From Slackia isoflavoniconvertens (GTDB lineage: Bacteria; Actinomycetota; Coriobacteriia; Coriobacteriales; Eggerthellaceae), in the NCBI RefSeq assembly GCF_003725955.1, contig NZ_QIBZ01000002.1, positions 62,001 to 126,000 of the forward strand: a stretch of DNA of 64,000 nt, written 5' to 3'. Shown one piece after another: positions 37,401-45,637 of the stretch. Below the pieces are notes generated by a model. That model did not search any database. It was not told the origin of the DNA and was given only the letters and a program-made list of their open reading frames with translations. The translations under genes and the position numbers were made by a program. The stretch's first letter is position 1; every line of letters begins with the position of its first letter.

Positions 37401-38051
37401 GTTGTAGGGTCGGAAATACGTCGTGTCGTTAAGCGGAGGGAGTTTCTCTGGAACGGGGTCCTCTTTCAAGTATTTGTACGAGTTCGCCGTCGGGTTTGCG
37501 GGATAGATTGCGGAGCCGCCGCCGTTGGTGCTGCCGTTGCCGCCAGCATTCGCGCCCCCATTGGAACCATTGCCGTTTTCGACAAGGCCATTATTGCCCT
37601 CGATGGCGCCCGGCGCACCATCGGCGACATTGCCCGATTGGCCGCTGCCAGCAGCTGTAGTTATAGACCCTTGGGCACCATCTGTGACATTGTATGCCGT
37701 GGTGCCGCTTCGGTCGTTGATGGGAGCCTGCGAAAACGCGTCATCGCCCGCCTCGTTCTCTTTGACGGCGGTATCTTTTTCTTCTTCGTTTTCACCGTGG
37801 CGATTCGCCTGCGAGTCGACCTGCGAATCCTTCGCCTGATAACCGATTTCCGTATCTTCTGCGCCATGATTATAGGAAAAGGCAAATTGAGAGGGGTCGA
37901 AAGAGACATCCGATTGGGAAAACGCGATCGCCCCCGCACCCACGACGCCCGCGAACGCCACCGATATCGCCGCCACTGCAATGCGCTTCTGCGTTGTACC
38001 ATGCGGCACGAGTTTCGTTGTATGCTTCATATGCTTCGCCACAATGATCAC
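34476..38051 (-). CDS. BspA-like leucine-rich-repeat surface protein
   Basis: 1191 residues from a GTG that touches the stop codon of the upstream gene; an ATG 7 codons later (38030) is an alternative. An N-terminal hydrophobic helix (AVAAISVAFAGVVGAGAIAF) acts as signal or anchor. A charged and Gly/Asn-rich region (about 50-180) leads to a large exported domain. LRR_5 (BspA/Treponema) units recur in the second half: SLRSVSLPESVSSIGRGAFENC, NLRYIGSRAFAGSS, AFEGCANLTHVSV and IGDTAFANCTAL. No C-terminal anchor is visible. Such proteins mediate adhesion or protein contacts. It is the last gene of the kinase-moxR-DUF58-transglutaminase operon, which suggests that operon concerns surface display. 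Confidence 0.82.
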   Translation of the reverse strand: MIIVAKHMKHTTKLVPHGTTQKRIAVAAISVAFAGVVGAGAIAFSQSDVSFDPSQFAFSYNHGAEDTEIGYQAKDSQVDSQANRHGENEEEKDTAVKENEAGDDAFSQAPINDRSGTTAYNVTDGAQGSITTAAGSGQSGNVADGAPGAIEGNNGLVENGNGSNGGANAGGNGSTNGGGSAIYPANPTANSYKYLKEDPVPEKLPPLNDTTYFRPYNGNASFGSVDPDKVTISAMGDAFYRGQKLDAWTIFCGIDAFFTDDGLNLLYFGCDQASFATYPYFRIDSWENAATGEKNPGYCPSTTTVVNVSFRLSTDDAWVSRTVEIVPRESHVFVVGEPDEFGNRDVVWSTAPLETEGVFLPINLFSVNAQEAFLRSNGNIDDEGYLNALLQGWKEGDASVPYYYSVTPGRHVIIPGDVTRLDPAYRVRFQTYSIDENYRYNAELGNRNACRLQTLVDADESVIHENVDGTTTLSVPQGVQAVDSFNDQTKRSSFALSVNTMEVPSSTVYVNVNSGIRVTDGYNVASDNPAYVVTDKGILESKDGTEYIGIPYGVTKLDVPEGVHRVVVPDGNAIKTLVVHAASADDLPDIDLTKLQNCDIVVEDDVLDAFIVRYVDAIEESRTISIALASDPKCQMAFCNGVLQTEDSVFRVPELGIDTVFLQMQSRIEKGAFEGNSSATTLVLDSGCESIELEDGCLAGGNVQTIVCTNEDIAAKVEQRKAAAGAPNATVTVLEGSREGFVYYTADGKTTLLYDNEGAEEFDGTFVNKEGETVYVNALAPYAFAGDASLRSVSLPESVSSIGRGAFENCENLQALFIGSPNAVDVGANALRGCANLGFVASRSSAVNFATTENPNAEACKWYAPSNISGGYDSRFVRIDNVNDFAVDRQDDGSLILYGCLGGEAPNEASLLLGSPAALNGTIKLRSTTTEIFGATSTAGLNLVGAFENTMGDWAIDWSSAPNLRYIGSRAFAGSSVASVDIYAPSVKFGMEQSAFEGCANLTHVSVTARTLSIGDTAFANCTALKSACFIANESPTSDDVHYLNKNNIGFGVFSGDAALVSLTVGSPVPQLVYPSPKIAYVFDGAVEANEEADRISLHVPEGEERAYINAWVYNLLGYSDYDDCYSAIEWDMLMDSFETGVLPTEDDIRARMAEILLEPENRLRTMLGLPTVESSTVIVSEQNGSNDAEA

Positions 38052-40391
38052 CTATAAAACATCCCCAAAGTATCGAACCATAGCCTCAAGCGTGTTCGCG
38101 GGCTTAGGCAGCATGCCATGTAGGCGCTCGTCGAAACGGCGCAACGTGCGCAACTCATTGGGACGCAAGTCGCGACCGCCAAATGCGTAGGCCCGATACA
38201 ACCCAACGACGCGTTGGTATTCCAGCGAATCGATACCTGGAAATGCGGTCTCGAAACGCTGCACGCAATCGAGCGGGCGATTCTTATCGTACTCTGGGCA
38301 CCCCACCGCCATAACTTGCGACATCAAACTATAGAGCGCAGGCACGCACACACTCTGCTTTTCGCTCGAGCATCGGCGCCTGCGATAGATGCGTCGCACC
38401 TGGCGCTGGCCGAAAAGCACGATCGCCAACCCCACGACGACAAGCACACATGCGCATGCGACAGAAACGCCCAGAACCAGTGGCAAGAATCGAGTCTGGC
38501 GATTCTCCCCATGCTCCTTATCGACATCACCTGCTACCGCCGTATCGCTCGCTACGTTTTCATGCGCGCCGCTGCTGTAGGCTTCACCCACATCGACGAC
38601 GTTATCGGGCTGAATAGCTTGGTTGTAAAAACCGGGCGTCACTTCAATAGGAGTCCAACCGATACCTTGGATATAGATCTCACACCAGGCATGCGCTTGA
38701 TTCGCGCCAAGCAGCACATCTCCGTCGTTGTCGCTCGCAGTATCGCGCTCGTCCGTACCGACACGGTACCCTTCGACGTATCGGGCGGGAATCCCCTGCT
38801 CGCGGAAAGCCATCGTGGCGGCCGTGGCGAAATAGGCAGAATTGCCCTCGTGGGCGCTAGAGAAGAACCACCGCGCGAAAGACGTATCCTGGGGAACATC
38901 GATGGGGCTTTCGGTATAGCTCGCAACCGTCGACAGCATCGTGCGCACGCGACTCACCACCGCGTATGTCGATTCACCAGCGGTTTCGTCCCATGTTTCT
39001 TCGTCGAAGATATACGCACGCACCGCTTCGGCATCGTCAGTGGAAATATCGAGGTAATGTTCTTTCGAAAAAGCGGCGAACACCGCCTCGGCGCGAGCAT
39101 AGCCTGTCTCATCTTTAGAAAGAAACGTTGCATCGGCGAGCAGTTCGCTCGGCGCCACATCGTCATATTCCACGGTATACGCGTCTTTGCCAACCATGCC
39201 GCTCAGAATGGTTCCATCGAGATTCGCCTGCACGTCGCCGCGATCGAGCGAGCGCGCGCTGGCAGGCGCATACACGTAGCGCGTTGAGGCGTCGTGCGCG
39301 ACAATGCGCATCGTTTTCGCAGATGCGGCCCCCTCGCCCGCCGCGGCACGGGCATCGTCGAATGCGGCGCGTTGGAAACTCGGCCGTAATCCGCTGTTGG
39401 CAAGCCATGGCACCACTCCATGCCAATCGCCCTCGAACGCGCTTTCGGGAAGCGCCGACCACTTGCCGTTTACAAACTCCGCACCCGTGAATCCTCGAAG
39501 CAGCATGTCACCCGACGGCACGCCATCAAAATGGATGGCGAGGCAGTCATCAGACCCGGTATTCATGGTCGCTGCTTTTGCAAGATTTCCCAGAGGCAGT
39601 GAATCGGAACCGAAACGAACGCCGTCGGCAGCTCTTTCGATCGACTGAGACACATGCGATATTTGAGACGCGGGCTTATAGAGAGCCGAAGCAGCAGTCA
39701 TAATGACGAAATTCGAAACAAGAACGAGCACGATAAGACCCACGAAGTAAGAAGTAGTAAGTTTCGAATAACGGAGCTGCGAAAAGCGGCACTGAAGCAG
39801 CCACGCGGTTATGGCGAGAGAAGAGCCAAGCGCAGCCATGCCCATGTTCAAACGCATAGAAAACGCGCCATAGAGCACTACCGCAAGCAACACCACGCCC
39901 GAAGTGCGCACGCGAGAGAACATCCACGACAAAACGCCCACCAGCACGCCCGCCAACACGGCAAATGCGGTCGACGTCGCTACTGTTTGCCCATTGGCGA
40001 TCAAGCCGAAATACGCATTGAATTCCTCGTTGACGTGAGAAAGCGTGCAATTCACCACGGCGAACGCTCCCTCGCGCGCAGGCGCGATGAACACGATTCC
40101 CGCCAGACACACCGCGATTACACAAGCAAGTACAGGCACGCGATACGCCCGAAAGGACGCCAATGCTTCACTAGCCACACTCAAAAGGCACGCGGCAAAA
40201 ACGCCGACAATCGCCATGAGCTCAACAACTTGAACGGCAGACGCCGATGCAGCCACAAGCGGTATGGCGACAGCATAGAGTATGGATGGTATTGCTCCAC
40301 ACAGCGCATCGATAAGAACATAGGGGGCTTTTTCTCGAGGCGAAGGGAGGTCCTCGGAAACATGGATACGCGCATTCACCGTTTCGGCCAT
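38052..40391 (-). CDS. polytopic transglutaminase-like protein (TgpA type) with Cys-to-Ser change
   Basis: 779 residues: about seven N-terminal membrane helices (residues 23-245), an exported transglutaminase-like domain (about 470-610), one more helix (about 655-680) and a cytoplasmic tail. The pattern around the usual catalytic Cys reads EGNSAYFATAATM then GIPARYVEGY, so residue 518 is Ser; the His in NQAHAWCEIYI is kept and the usual Asp position reads GWTPIEVTPGF with Glu. The protein therefore probably has no standard transglutaminase or protease activity. DUF58 and MoxR genes upstream are the usual partners of this family. The start lies 3 bases after the DUF58 stop, with a GGAGC site. 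Confidence 0.87.
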   Translation of the reverse strand: MAETVNARIHVSEDLPSPREKAPYVLIDALCGAIPSILYAVAIPLVAASASAVQVVELMAIVGVFAACLLSVASEALASFRAYRVPVLACVIAVCLAGIVFIAPAREGAFAVVNCTLSHVNEEFNAYFGLIANGQTVATSTAFAVLAGVLVGVLSWMFSRVRTSGVVLLAVVLYGAFSMRLNMGMAALGSSLAITAWLLQCRFSQLRYSKLTTSYFVGLIVLVLVSNFVIMTAASALYKPASQISHVSQSIERAADGVRFGSDSLPLGNLAKAATMNTGSDDCLAIHFDGVPSGDMLLRGFTGAEFVNGKWSALPESAFEGDWHGVVPWLANSGLRPSFQRAAFDDARAAAGEGAASAKTMRIVAHDASTRYVYAPASARSLDRGDVQANLDGTILSGMVGKDAYTVEYDDVAPSELLADATFLSKDETGYARAEAVFAAFSKEHYLDISTDDAEAVRAYIFDEETWDETAGESTYAVVSRVRTMLSTVASYTESPIDVPQDTSFARWFFSSAHEGNSAYFATAATMAFREQGIPARYVEGYRVGTDERDTASDNDGDVLLGANQAHAWCEIYIQGIGWTPIEVTPGFYNQAIQPDNVVDVGEAYSSGAHENVASDTAVAGDVDKEHGENRQTRFLPLVLGVSVACACVLVVVGLAIVLFGQRQVRRIYRRRRCSSEKQSVCVPALYSLMSQVMAVGCPEYDKNRPLDCVQRFETAFPGIDSLEYQRVVGLYRAYAFGGRDLRPNELRTLRRFDERLHGMLPKPANTLEAMVRYFGDVL

Positions 40392-40394
40392 AGC

Positions 40395-41564
40395 TTACAG
40401 CTCCATATTCTTGACGCTTGCACCAACCGAATCCACCGAAACGGCGATGACGCGATACAGGCGTTTTTCGCTAAAAGCAGTCACGTTCCGTGCTCCTACC
40501 ACGACCACCGAAAGGTCGCCGTAGACGCCCAATCGTTCCAATTCCGCGTTTTGAAGAAAATTCGTCACCAGGATGATTTTCGAAAGCTGCTGCATTGAGC
40601 TAAGCCGCTTTTCGTCTTCCGCGCTGATTACCACGTCGGAAGGCAGCGGAAGGGCGATGAATTCATCGATCATCGTATTGAAGTCACCCTCGTTTTCAAC
40701 GGGGCGAGCATCAATAATAATACCGTTGGCTTTGTGCAGCACCGTATGCACCACGCCTTGGCGCAGCAGCGACTGGCTAGTGCCAACGAACAGGGAAGCC
40801 GCTGAGTTGAGCTCTGCCTTGGCTTCCTCACTCTCGTTAGCCCCTGTTATGCCGCCGAAGATGAGAACTGTTCGTGAATCAACGGGGCGCGATGCCTCAC
40901 GAACGACCAGTTCATCAAAACGAGCAGTACGCTTCCAGTGCACAGTGCGCATCGCATCGCCCCGACGGAATTCACGCAAATCGAACACTTCGCTTTCGTC
41001 GCGCCCTTTCATGCTTTGGTCATACGAGGCATTCGACAATTCGCTTTGCGCCATGCGGTCGAAATAAGTATCGACTCGAGGAATCGACGGATACACCGCA
41101 TAGCTTCCCTCAAATGCGCAAGAGAGCGGCGAGCGGCTCAGTCCTATTGCGTCGATGAGCGTGGCTTTTTTTAACGTGATCGATATAAGGCCCACGCATG
41201 AAGTATCCAGAGGCACATCGAAACGCTCAAGGCCGCGCTGACCAGGGCAAAGCGTCACAGGCAATTCGACTATGGCACCCGTGAAGCGATTTTTGCATTC
41301 GAATACCATGTCGATATGGCCACGCAATCCACGACGCCTGGCAATCTCAATGCGCATGCACTTGTTCATTCCCACAACGCACGCACCCGAAAGTTCAAAA
41401 TTGATTTTCATGCGCCGCGCCATAAGAAGAGAGTCGACAGAGAAAAACACGGGGAAGAAGAGGGAGATGGCAAAAATGCTAAGCGATGTGGGGGTATTCA
41501 ACGCAATGAACGAGAAACCCGCAATCATGCAGGCAAAAATTGCCACAGCTTTATTCTTCAGCAT
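40395..41564 (-). CDS. DUF58 domain protein
   Basis: 389 residues. Two N-terminal helices (about residues 9-25 and 28-45) anchor a cytoplasmic or exported domain. The DUF58 signature is clear: FDLREFRRGDAMRTVHWKRTARFDELVVREAS near residues 195-225, followed by a vWA-like strand TVLIFGG. DUF58 proteins occur beside MoxR AAA+ ATPases and transglutaminase-like proteins, as here, and are thought to act in MoxR-dependent assembly or envelope stress. Direct function is unknown. Confidence 0.88.
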   Translation of the reverse strand: MLKNKAVAIFACMIAGFSFIALNTPTSLSIFAISLFFPVFFSVDSLLMARRMKINFELSGACVVGMNKCMRIEIARRRGLRGHIDMVFECKNRFTGAIVELPVTLCPGQRGLERFDVPLDTSCVGLISITLKKATLIDAIGLSRSPLSCAFEGSYAVYPSIPRVDTYFDRMAQSELSNASYDQSMKGRDESEVFDLREFRRGDAMRTVHWKRTARFDELVVREASRPVDSRTVLIFGGITGANESEEAKAELNSAASLFVGTSQSLLRQGVVHTVLHKANGIIIDARPVENEGDFNTMIDEFIALPLPSDVVISAEDEKRLSSMQQLSKIILVTNFLQNAELERLGVYGDLSVVVVGARNVTAFSEKRLYRVIAVSVDSVGASVKNMEL

Positions 41565-41600
41565 ACCGAATCCGCGCCTTTCGCCTTCGCCGCCGCGCGC

Positions 41601-42555
41601 CTATGCGCGACCGTACGCTTTATCCATGGAAGGTGCCGGCACCTCTTCAAGCACTCGATCCAAAATATCGTTCGCAGAAATAGATTCGATACGCGCCTGA
41701 GGCTTCAGCATAAGGCGATGAGCGCACACAGCATGGAAAACCTCGCGCACATCTTCAGGCACAACGAAATCGCGCTCGCGCATAATGGCGCACGCGCGCG
41801 ACATGCGGGAAAGCGCCAAGATGCCGCGAGGGCTTACGCCCAATTGAACCATTTCGAGTTCGCGCGTGCGTTCGCATAGGTTGACGATATATTCGAGCAC
41901 CATGTCGGAAATGAATACATTGCCCAAGTAGTTCTGGATTTCGACCAAATCGTCTTTTGATATTTTCGCTTGAATGTCGTCTAGCAGGTTGCTGTATCGC
42001 TTTGCCTTCAAGATAGCCACTTGGCTTTCCGTCGATGGATAGCCCACAGAAAGACGAACCATGAAACGGTCGAGCTGGCTGTCAGGCAAAGGCTGCGTGC
42101 CTATTGACCCAACGGGGTTTTCGGTAGCAATGCAAACGAACGGCTGGGGGTACGGGGCGGGTAACGCCGTCGACGGTAACCGAATGCTCCTCCATAACCT
42201 CAAGCAGCGCCGACTGCGTTTTGGCGCTCGTGCGGTTGATTTCGTCGCCCAAAAGCAGATTACAGTTTACGGCACCCCAATTGAATTCGAATTCTCCCTT
42301 ATGGGGCACATATACCGAGAAGCCCGTGATATCGGAAGGCATGGTATCGGGCGTAAACTGAACACGTTTGTAATCGAGGTCGAGCGCACGGGATAACGCA
42401 AGAGCAAGCGTGGTTTTGCCCGTACCCGGCACATCTTCAAGCAACACATGGCCGCCAGCATAAATCGCCATAAGCGTTTTCTCGATCACATCGCGCTTTC
42501 CAAGCAACGCCTTGCTAACTTCGGCCACAATAGCCTTTGATCGCTCAACAATCAT
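41601..42555 (-). pseudogene. moxR: MoxR-family AAA+ ATPase, interrupted by a one-base insertion
   Basis: The first part (42555 down to about 42150) reads MIVERSKAIVAEVSK, Walker A EDVPGTGKTT, Walker B LLGDEINR and EEHSVTVDG. It then leaves frame, while the continuation PQPFVCIATENPVGSIGTQPLPDSQLDRF to the C-terminus lies in another frame down to 41601. The total of 955 bases equals 318 codons plus one base, so one extra base explains all. The likely site is the G5 run at 42146-42150 (C5 on the coding strand): with C4 the reading VPQPFVCIATENP is restored. It may be a sequencing error, a true mutation or slippage. The ATG directly follows the kinase stop and has an AAGGAGG site. Confidence 0.87.
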
Positions 42556-44196
42556 TTAATCGTTCCTCCTTAGGCGCTTCTCGGCCGAAGCGGCTGCGAG
42601 CTGAGCTTTCAGTTCATTGAAATCAATGGGCTTACCTACATGTCCATTCATGCCCGCCTCTCGCGGCGCACGTGCATCTTCGGCGTTGTCATTCGCCGAA
42701 AGCGCGATTATCGGCACGATTGCGGCCTCGGGCAAATCGAGAGCACGAATGCGCCGCGTGGCCTCCCAGCCGTTGTACGTGGGCATTTGGATATCCATGA
42801 GAATGGCGTCATACGTGCCTGGTGCCGCCTTTTCAAACATATCGACCACTACGGGGCCATCATTCGCAACATCAACCTCGGCGCCCCGTATTTTGAGCAT
42901 TTCGGTAGTAATCATGGCGTTAATCTCATTGTCTTCCGCCAAAAGGAATCGCCGTCGTTCAAAATTGTATTCAATTTCGGAATTGGAGCTTTCTTTCCAC
43001 AGCTCAAGAGTTTCCCTTTGCCGCTCAAGATATTCCACCTGTTCGCTTTTGGCTTTCTCAAATGAGATATAGGCCATGAAATCGGAACCTTTGCCCAACT
43101 CGGTATCTACGACGATTTGCCCACCCATAAGCTCGACGAGGCCGTTTGCAATAGGCATTCCCAAACCAGTTCCCCCGTAGTGGCGAGCAATGGATGTATC
43201 TTCTTGCTCAAAAGGCTTGAAAATACGGCTCACGAAGCACGGATCCATGCCTTTCCCCGTGTCATGCACGCGAATGACGTAGGACGCCGTATTGTCGTTC
43301 GCGCGCATCTGGCGAAAAGTGACGCTGACGTCGCCGCCTTTGGGCGTAAACTTAAGCGCATTTGAGATAAAATTCACGATAACCTGACTTAGGCGCATCT
43401 TGTCGCCTATTAAGAAATGGTCGGGGCACTCCTCGCACGACACAGTGTAGTTCAGGCCTTTGTCCTTCGCCTGCAAAGCGAACATGTATTCCATCTCGGT
43501 CGCCACGACACGTATATCGAACGGTATGGCTTCCAATTCGGTGCGGCCGCTGTTCAATCGGCTCATGTCGAGCACATCATTGATGAGCGTGAGCAAATAC
43601 GATGAGAGCTCATCGGCACGAGTGAGGTCGTCTATAACGCGCGATTTTTCGTCAGGATGCTGCATGGCGAGAGAAATCATGCCCTTGATGCCGTTAAGCG
43701 GTGTGCGAATTTCATGGCTCATTTGGCTGAGGAAGTCGGTGCGGTCTTGCGCCATGGCGAGAGCCCTATCGCGCTCGGAGATGGCTTGCTCCACCTTGGC
43801 ATGAGTCGTCGTAATATCAATCGCCACCATAAGTATATGGGTTCCTTCAAGCACGTTTGTAAACCGTAGCCGGAAGAGCTTTTCTTCGCCGCTGTTCGGC
43901 ATGATATACAAGACATATGTCTCTAAGGGCTTTTTTCGGTCCCATTGCATGATTTCATTCTTCACACGGGGGCGATCGGCTTCAACGACGAAGCGGAAAA
44001 GCGTTTCTACGTCGTCTTCCATACGCTCGGGCTCAACGGAAAAAACGCGCTCGAAGCTGCTAGAGATATATACGGGGTAAAGATCAGTGGCGCGAAACAA
44101 GATTTGTACATTCACGCCCGCCTGCCGGTACGCTTCAGTAAACAGATCTCTACCGCGCGCCGCGGCTTTCTTTTTCGATGAAGCAAACAGGCCCAT
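42556..44196 (-). CDS. cytoplasmic hybrid sensor histidine kinase (PAS-HisKA-HATPase-REC)
   Basis: 546 residues. Start chosen at MGLFASSKKK after a perfect GGGAGGTG site. No membrane helices. Residues 25-135 resemble a PAS domain (FRATDLYPVYISSSFERVF). HisKA has His161 in QMSHEIRTPLNGI; the ATPase domain has NFISNALKFTP, DTGKGM and GGTGLGMPI; the C-terminal receiver has its acidic pair LLAEDNE and phospho-Asp near residue 467 in LMDIQMPTYNGW. Phosphate on this receiver would need an HPt protein to go further, and one is encoded at 32073-32426. It is the first gene of the operon with moxR, DUF58, transglutaminase-like and LRR genes. Confidence 0.92.
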   Translation of the reverse strand: MGLFASSKKKAAARGRDLFTEAYRQAGVNVQILFRATDLYPVYISSSFERVFSVEPERMEDDVETLFRFVVEADRPRVKNEIMQWDRKKPLETYVLYIMPNSGEEKLFRLRFTNVLEGTHILMVAIDITTTHAKVEQAISERDRALAMAQDRTDFLSQMSHEIRTPLNGIKGMISLAMQHPDEKSRVIDDLTRADELSSYLLTLINDVLDMSRLNSGRTELEAIPFDIRVVATEMEYMFALQAKDKGLNYTVSCEECPDHFLIGDKMRLSQVIVNFISNALKFTPKGGDVSVTFRQMRANDNTASYVIRVHDTGKGMDPCFVSRIFKPFEQEDTSIARHYGGTGLGMPIANGLVELMGGQIVVDTELGKGSDFMAYISFEKAKSEQVEYLERQRETLELWKESSNSEIEYNFERRRFLLAEDNEINAMITTEMLKIRGAEVDVANDGPVVVDMFEKAAPGTYDAILMDIQMPTYNGWEATRRIRALDLPEAAIVPIIALSANDNAEDARAPREAGMNGHVGKPIDFNELKAQLAAASAEKRLRRND

Positions 44197-44349
44197 AGCA
44201 CCTCCCGATACAATGCGTTTCATTGTCGCATATCCTCACATAGCAATATGAATAATTCGATGCAAGAACAATAAAATACGCTGTATAAAGGTGAAGGCGT
44301 CGGGAGCTGGACGCGAATATGGGACACTGCGTAGACGAACTATGTCCAA

Positions 44350-44378
44350 CAAAAAAGCCGCTCGTTTGAGCGGCTTAA
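44350..44378 (-). terminator. intrinsic terminator after tRNA-Arg
   Basis: Nine-base stem AAGCCGCTC/GAGCGGCTT, 4-base loop, then T6 on the minus strand, immediately downstream of the tRNA. Confidence 0.9.
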
Positions 44379-44387
44379 ACATGTAAG

Positions 44388-44464
44388 TGGTGCGCCGTGA
44401 GGGATTCGAACCCCCGACGTACTGATTCGTAGTCAGTCCCTCTATCCAGCTGAGGTAACGGCGC
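44388..44464 (-). tRNA. tRNA-Arg (anticodon ACG)
   Basis: 77 bases including an encoded CCA. The acceptor stem is GCGCCGT/ACGGCGC, the anticodon stem-loop CTGACTACGAATCAG gives ACG, and the T arm contains GGTTCGAATCC. A 76-codon frame across it is spurious. Confidence 0.95.
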
Positions 44465-44633
44465 ATTGCTTTGTCAGCTCGTCTATAATAACAAGCTTTC
44501 CTAAGATTTGCAAAGACTTTTTTAAAAATTTATTCAGCTCGATTATGGCCTCGTATTTTGTATTAATTCTCACGAGATGCGTGAGCTATTGGCCTTAAAG
44601 CAGGAGCAAATTCTTCTCTTGCCGAACGCGCGT

Positions 44634-44639
44634 TATACT
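44634..44639 (+). promoter_or_regulatory. -10 element of a leaderless promoter
   Basis: TATACT ends 7 bases before the A of the start codon at 44646, the usual -10 to +1 distance, and no Shine-Dalgarno site is present. The transcript probably starts at the ATG. Confidence 0.55.
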
Positions 44640-44645
44640 TCGGTC

Positions 44646-45266
44646 ATGCAAAACGATACGATACATATCAAGAAGGAGCTCCGCCACGAGGTGCTTACCC
44701 GGCGTGACGCCATGTTAGCTTCCGCTCGGGAGCAAGCCTCACGCGCCATTAGCCGGAAGCTCAAGGATCAACTCACATACCTGAGCGCAGGTTCGACGGT
44801 TGCCGTATACGCCCCAATGAAAAGCGAGGTCAACCTTGAGGATTTCATTGTCTGGTGCTATACGCAAAAGTTAACCGTGGTTTTCCCTTGCATGAATACA
44901 AAAGGTTCTACCCCTCGCATGTATATGCGCCTGGTCGAATACCGGGCTTGGCGAGATGGAAACGTCCCTTTTATCGCCAACCCCCTTAAACACTTTGCGG
45001 AAGACGATGGATCAGTTTCCGATTTCCCTATTTGTGCACCTGGATTCATTGATGCGGTAATCGTACCCATGGTCGCATTCGATGGCGACTTTCAACGCTT
45101 GGGGTACGGCGGTGGCAATTACGATGAATACCTCGGGCTCGTTTCACGTGAAAGAAGCCCTGGAGCCAATGTCGAAATCATCGGTGTGGCATTCGAAGCG
45201 CAGCGAGTCGATCGGGTTCCAACTGAGCCGCATGATTTGCCTTTGCCGTGCATTATTTCCGCATAG
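44646..45266 (+). CDS. 5-formyltetrahydrofolate cyclo-ligase
   Basis: 206 residues, usual length. It converts 5-formyl-THF to 5,10-methenyl-THF with ATP, returning folate to the one-carbon pool. Motifs: the N-terminal basic helix IKKELRHEVLTRRDAM, STVAVYAPMKSEVNL, the substrate-binding VPMVAFD, and the glycine-rich GYGGGNYDEYLG (GYGGGYYDRYL in most homologues). The start at 44646 was preferred over an in-frame ATG at 44577 because the family begins with the KKELR helix and a TATACT sits at the right distance for a leaderless message. It stands alone between a tRNA gene and a repeat. Confidence 0.88.
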   Translation: MQNDTIHIKKELRHEVLTRRDAMLASAREQASRAISRKLKDQLTYLSAGSTVAVYAPMKSEVNLEDFIVWCYTQKLTVVFPCMNTKGSTPRMYMRLVEYRAWRDGNVPFIANPLKHFAEDDGSVSDFPICAPGFIDAVIVPMVAFDGDFQRLGYGGGNYDEYLGLVSRERSPGANVEIIGVAFEAQRVDRVPTEPHDLPLPCIISA

Positions 45267-45637
45267 GCACGCTTCTTTTACTATCTTAATCAAATTTCAT
45301 GCAGACATCGCCAAGCGGCAAGGCATCAGCTTCCCAGTGTTTTTGCTGGCACGTTCCACTAGCTTCTGGCGCAAATCAACTTTCTAAATAACCCCATGCC
45401 AGAGGGCTTTTCTCCATTCATGCACCCTTAGTGGGATGGGGCCGTGGAGATACGGCAGCGTACGACGCATGCGGCCTGGAGGGGACGACCGCATGCGTTG
45501 TACGCGCGCGAGTGGGATGGTCGTGGAGATAGGGGGGTTGACGGCAACGTCGACGCATGCGGCCTGGGAGGGAGGGGCGACCGCATGCGTCGTACGCGCT
45601 CGGGAGGGAGGGTCGTAATACGATTTGGTTGAATGAA
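45267..45637. other. intergenic region between convergent genes, holding a tandem hairpin repeat
   Basis: About 370 bases. The first 160 are unremarkable; from 45431 a two-copy G+C-rich repeat with strong hairpins runs almost to the flavoprotein stop codon. Short plus-strand frames over the repeat (Arg/Gly-rich) are not credible genes. Confidence 0.6.
45431..45603. repeat. two-copy tandem repeat with an internal hairpin in each copy
   Basis: Unit 1 is 45431-45511 and unit 2 is 45512-45603. Both open with GTGGGATGG and CGTGGAGATA and contain an inverted repeat: GACGCATGCGG facing CCGCATGCGT. The stem is 13 of 14 bases in unit 1 and a perfect 12 in unit 2, with loops of 14-20 purine-rich bases. 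Lying between converging genes it could act as a bidirectional terminator or be a REP-like element. Confidence 0.75.

Noticed and set aside
44388-44464. tRNA-Arg considered as an integration site of a mobile element.
   Set aside because: No integrase gene, no repeated tRNA 3' end and no change in gene content nearby.
44236-44466. Minus-strand frame of 76 codons.
   Set aside because: It overlaps tRNA-Arg and its terminator entirely.
45431-45603. Hairpin repeats considered as a CRISPR remnant or an insertion-sequence end.
   Set aside because: Only two units, no spacers, no transposase and no target-site duplication visible.
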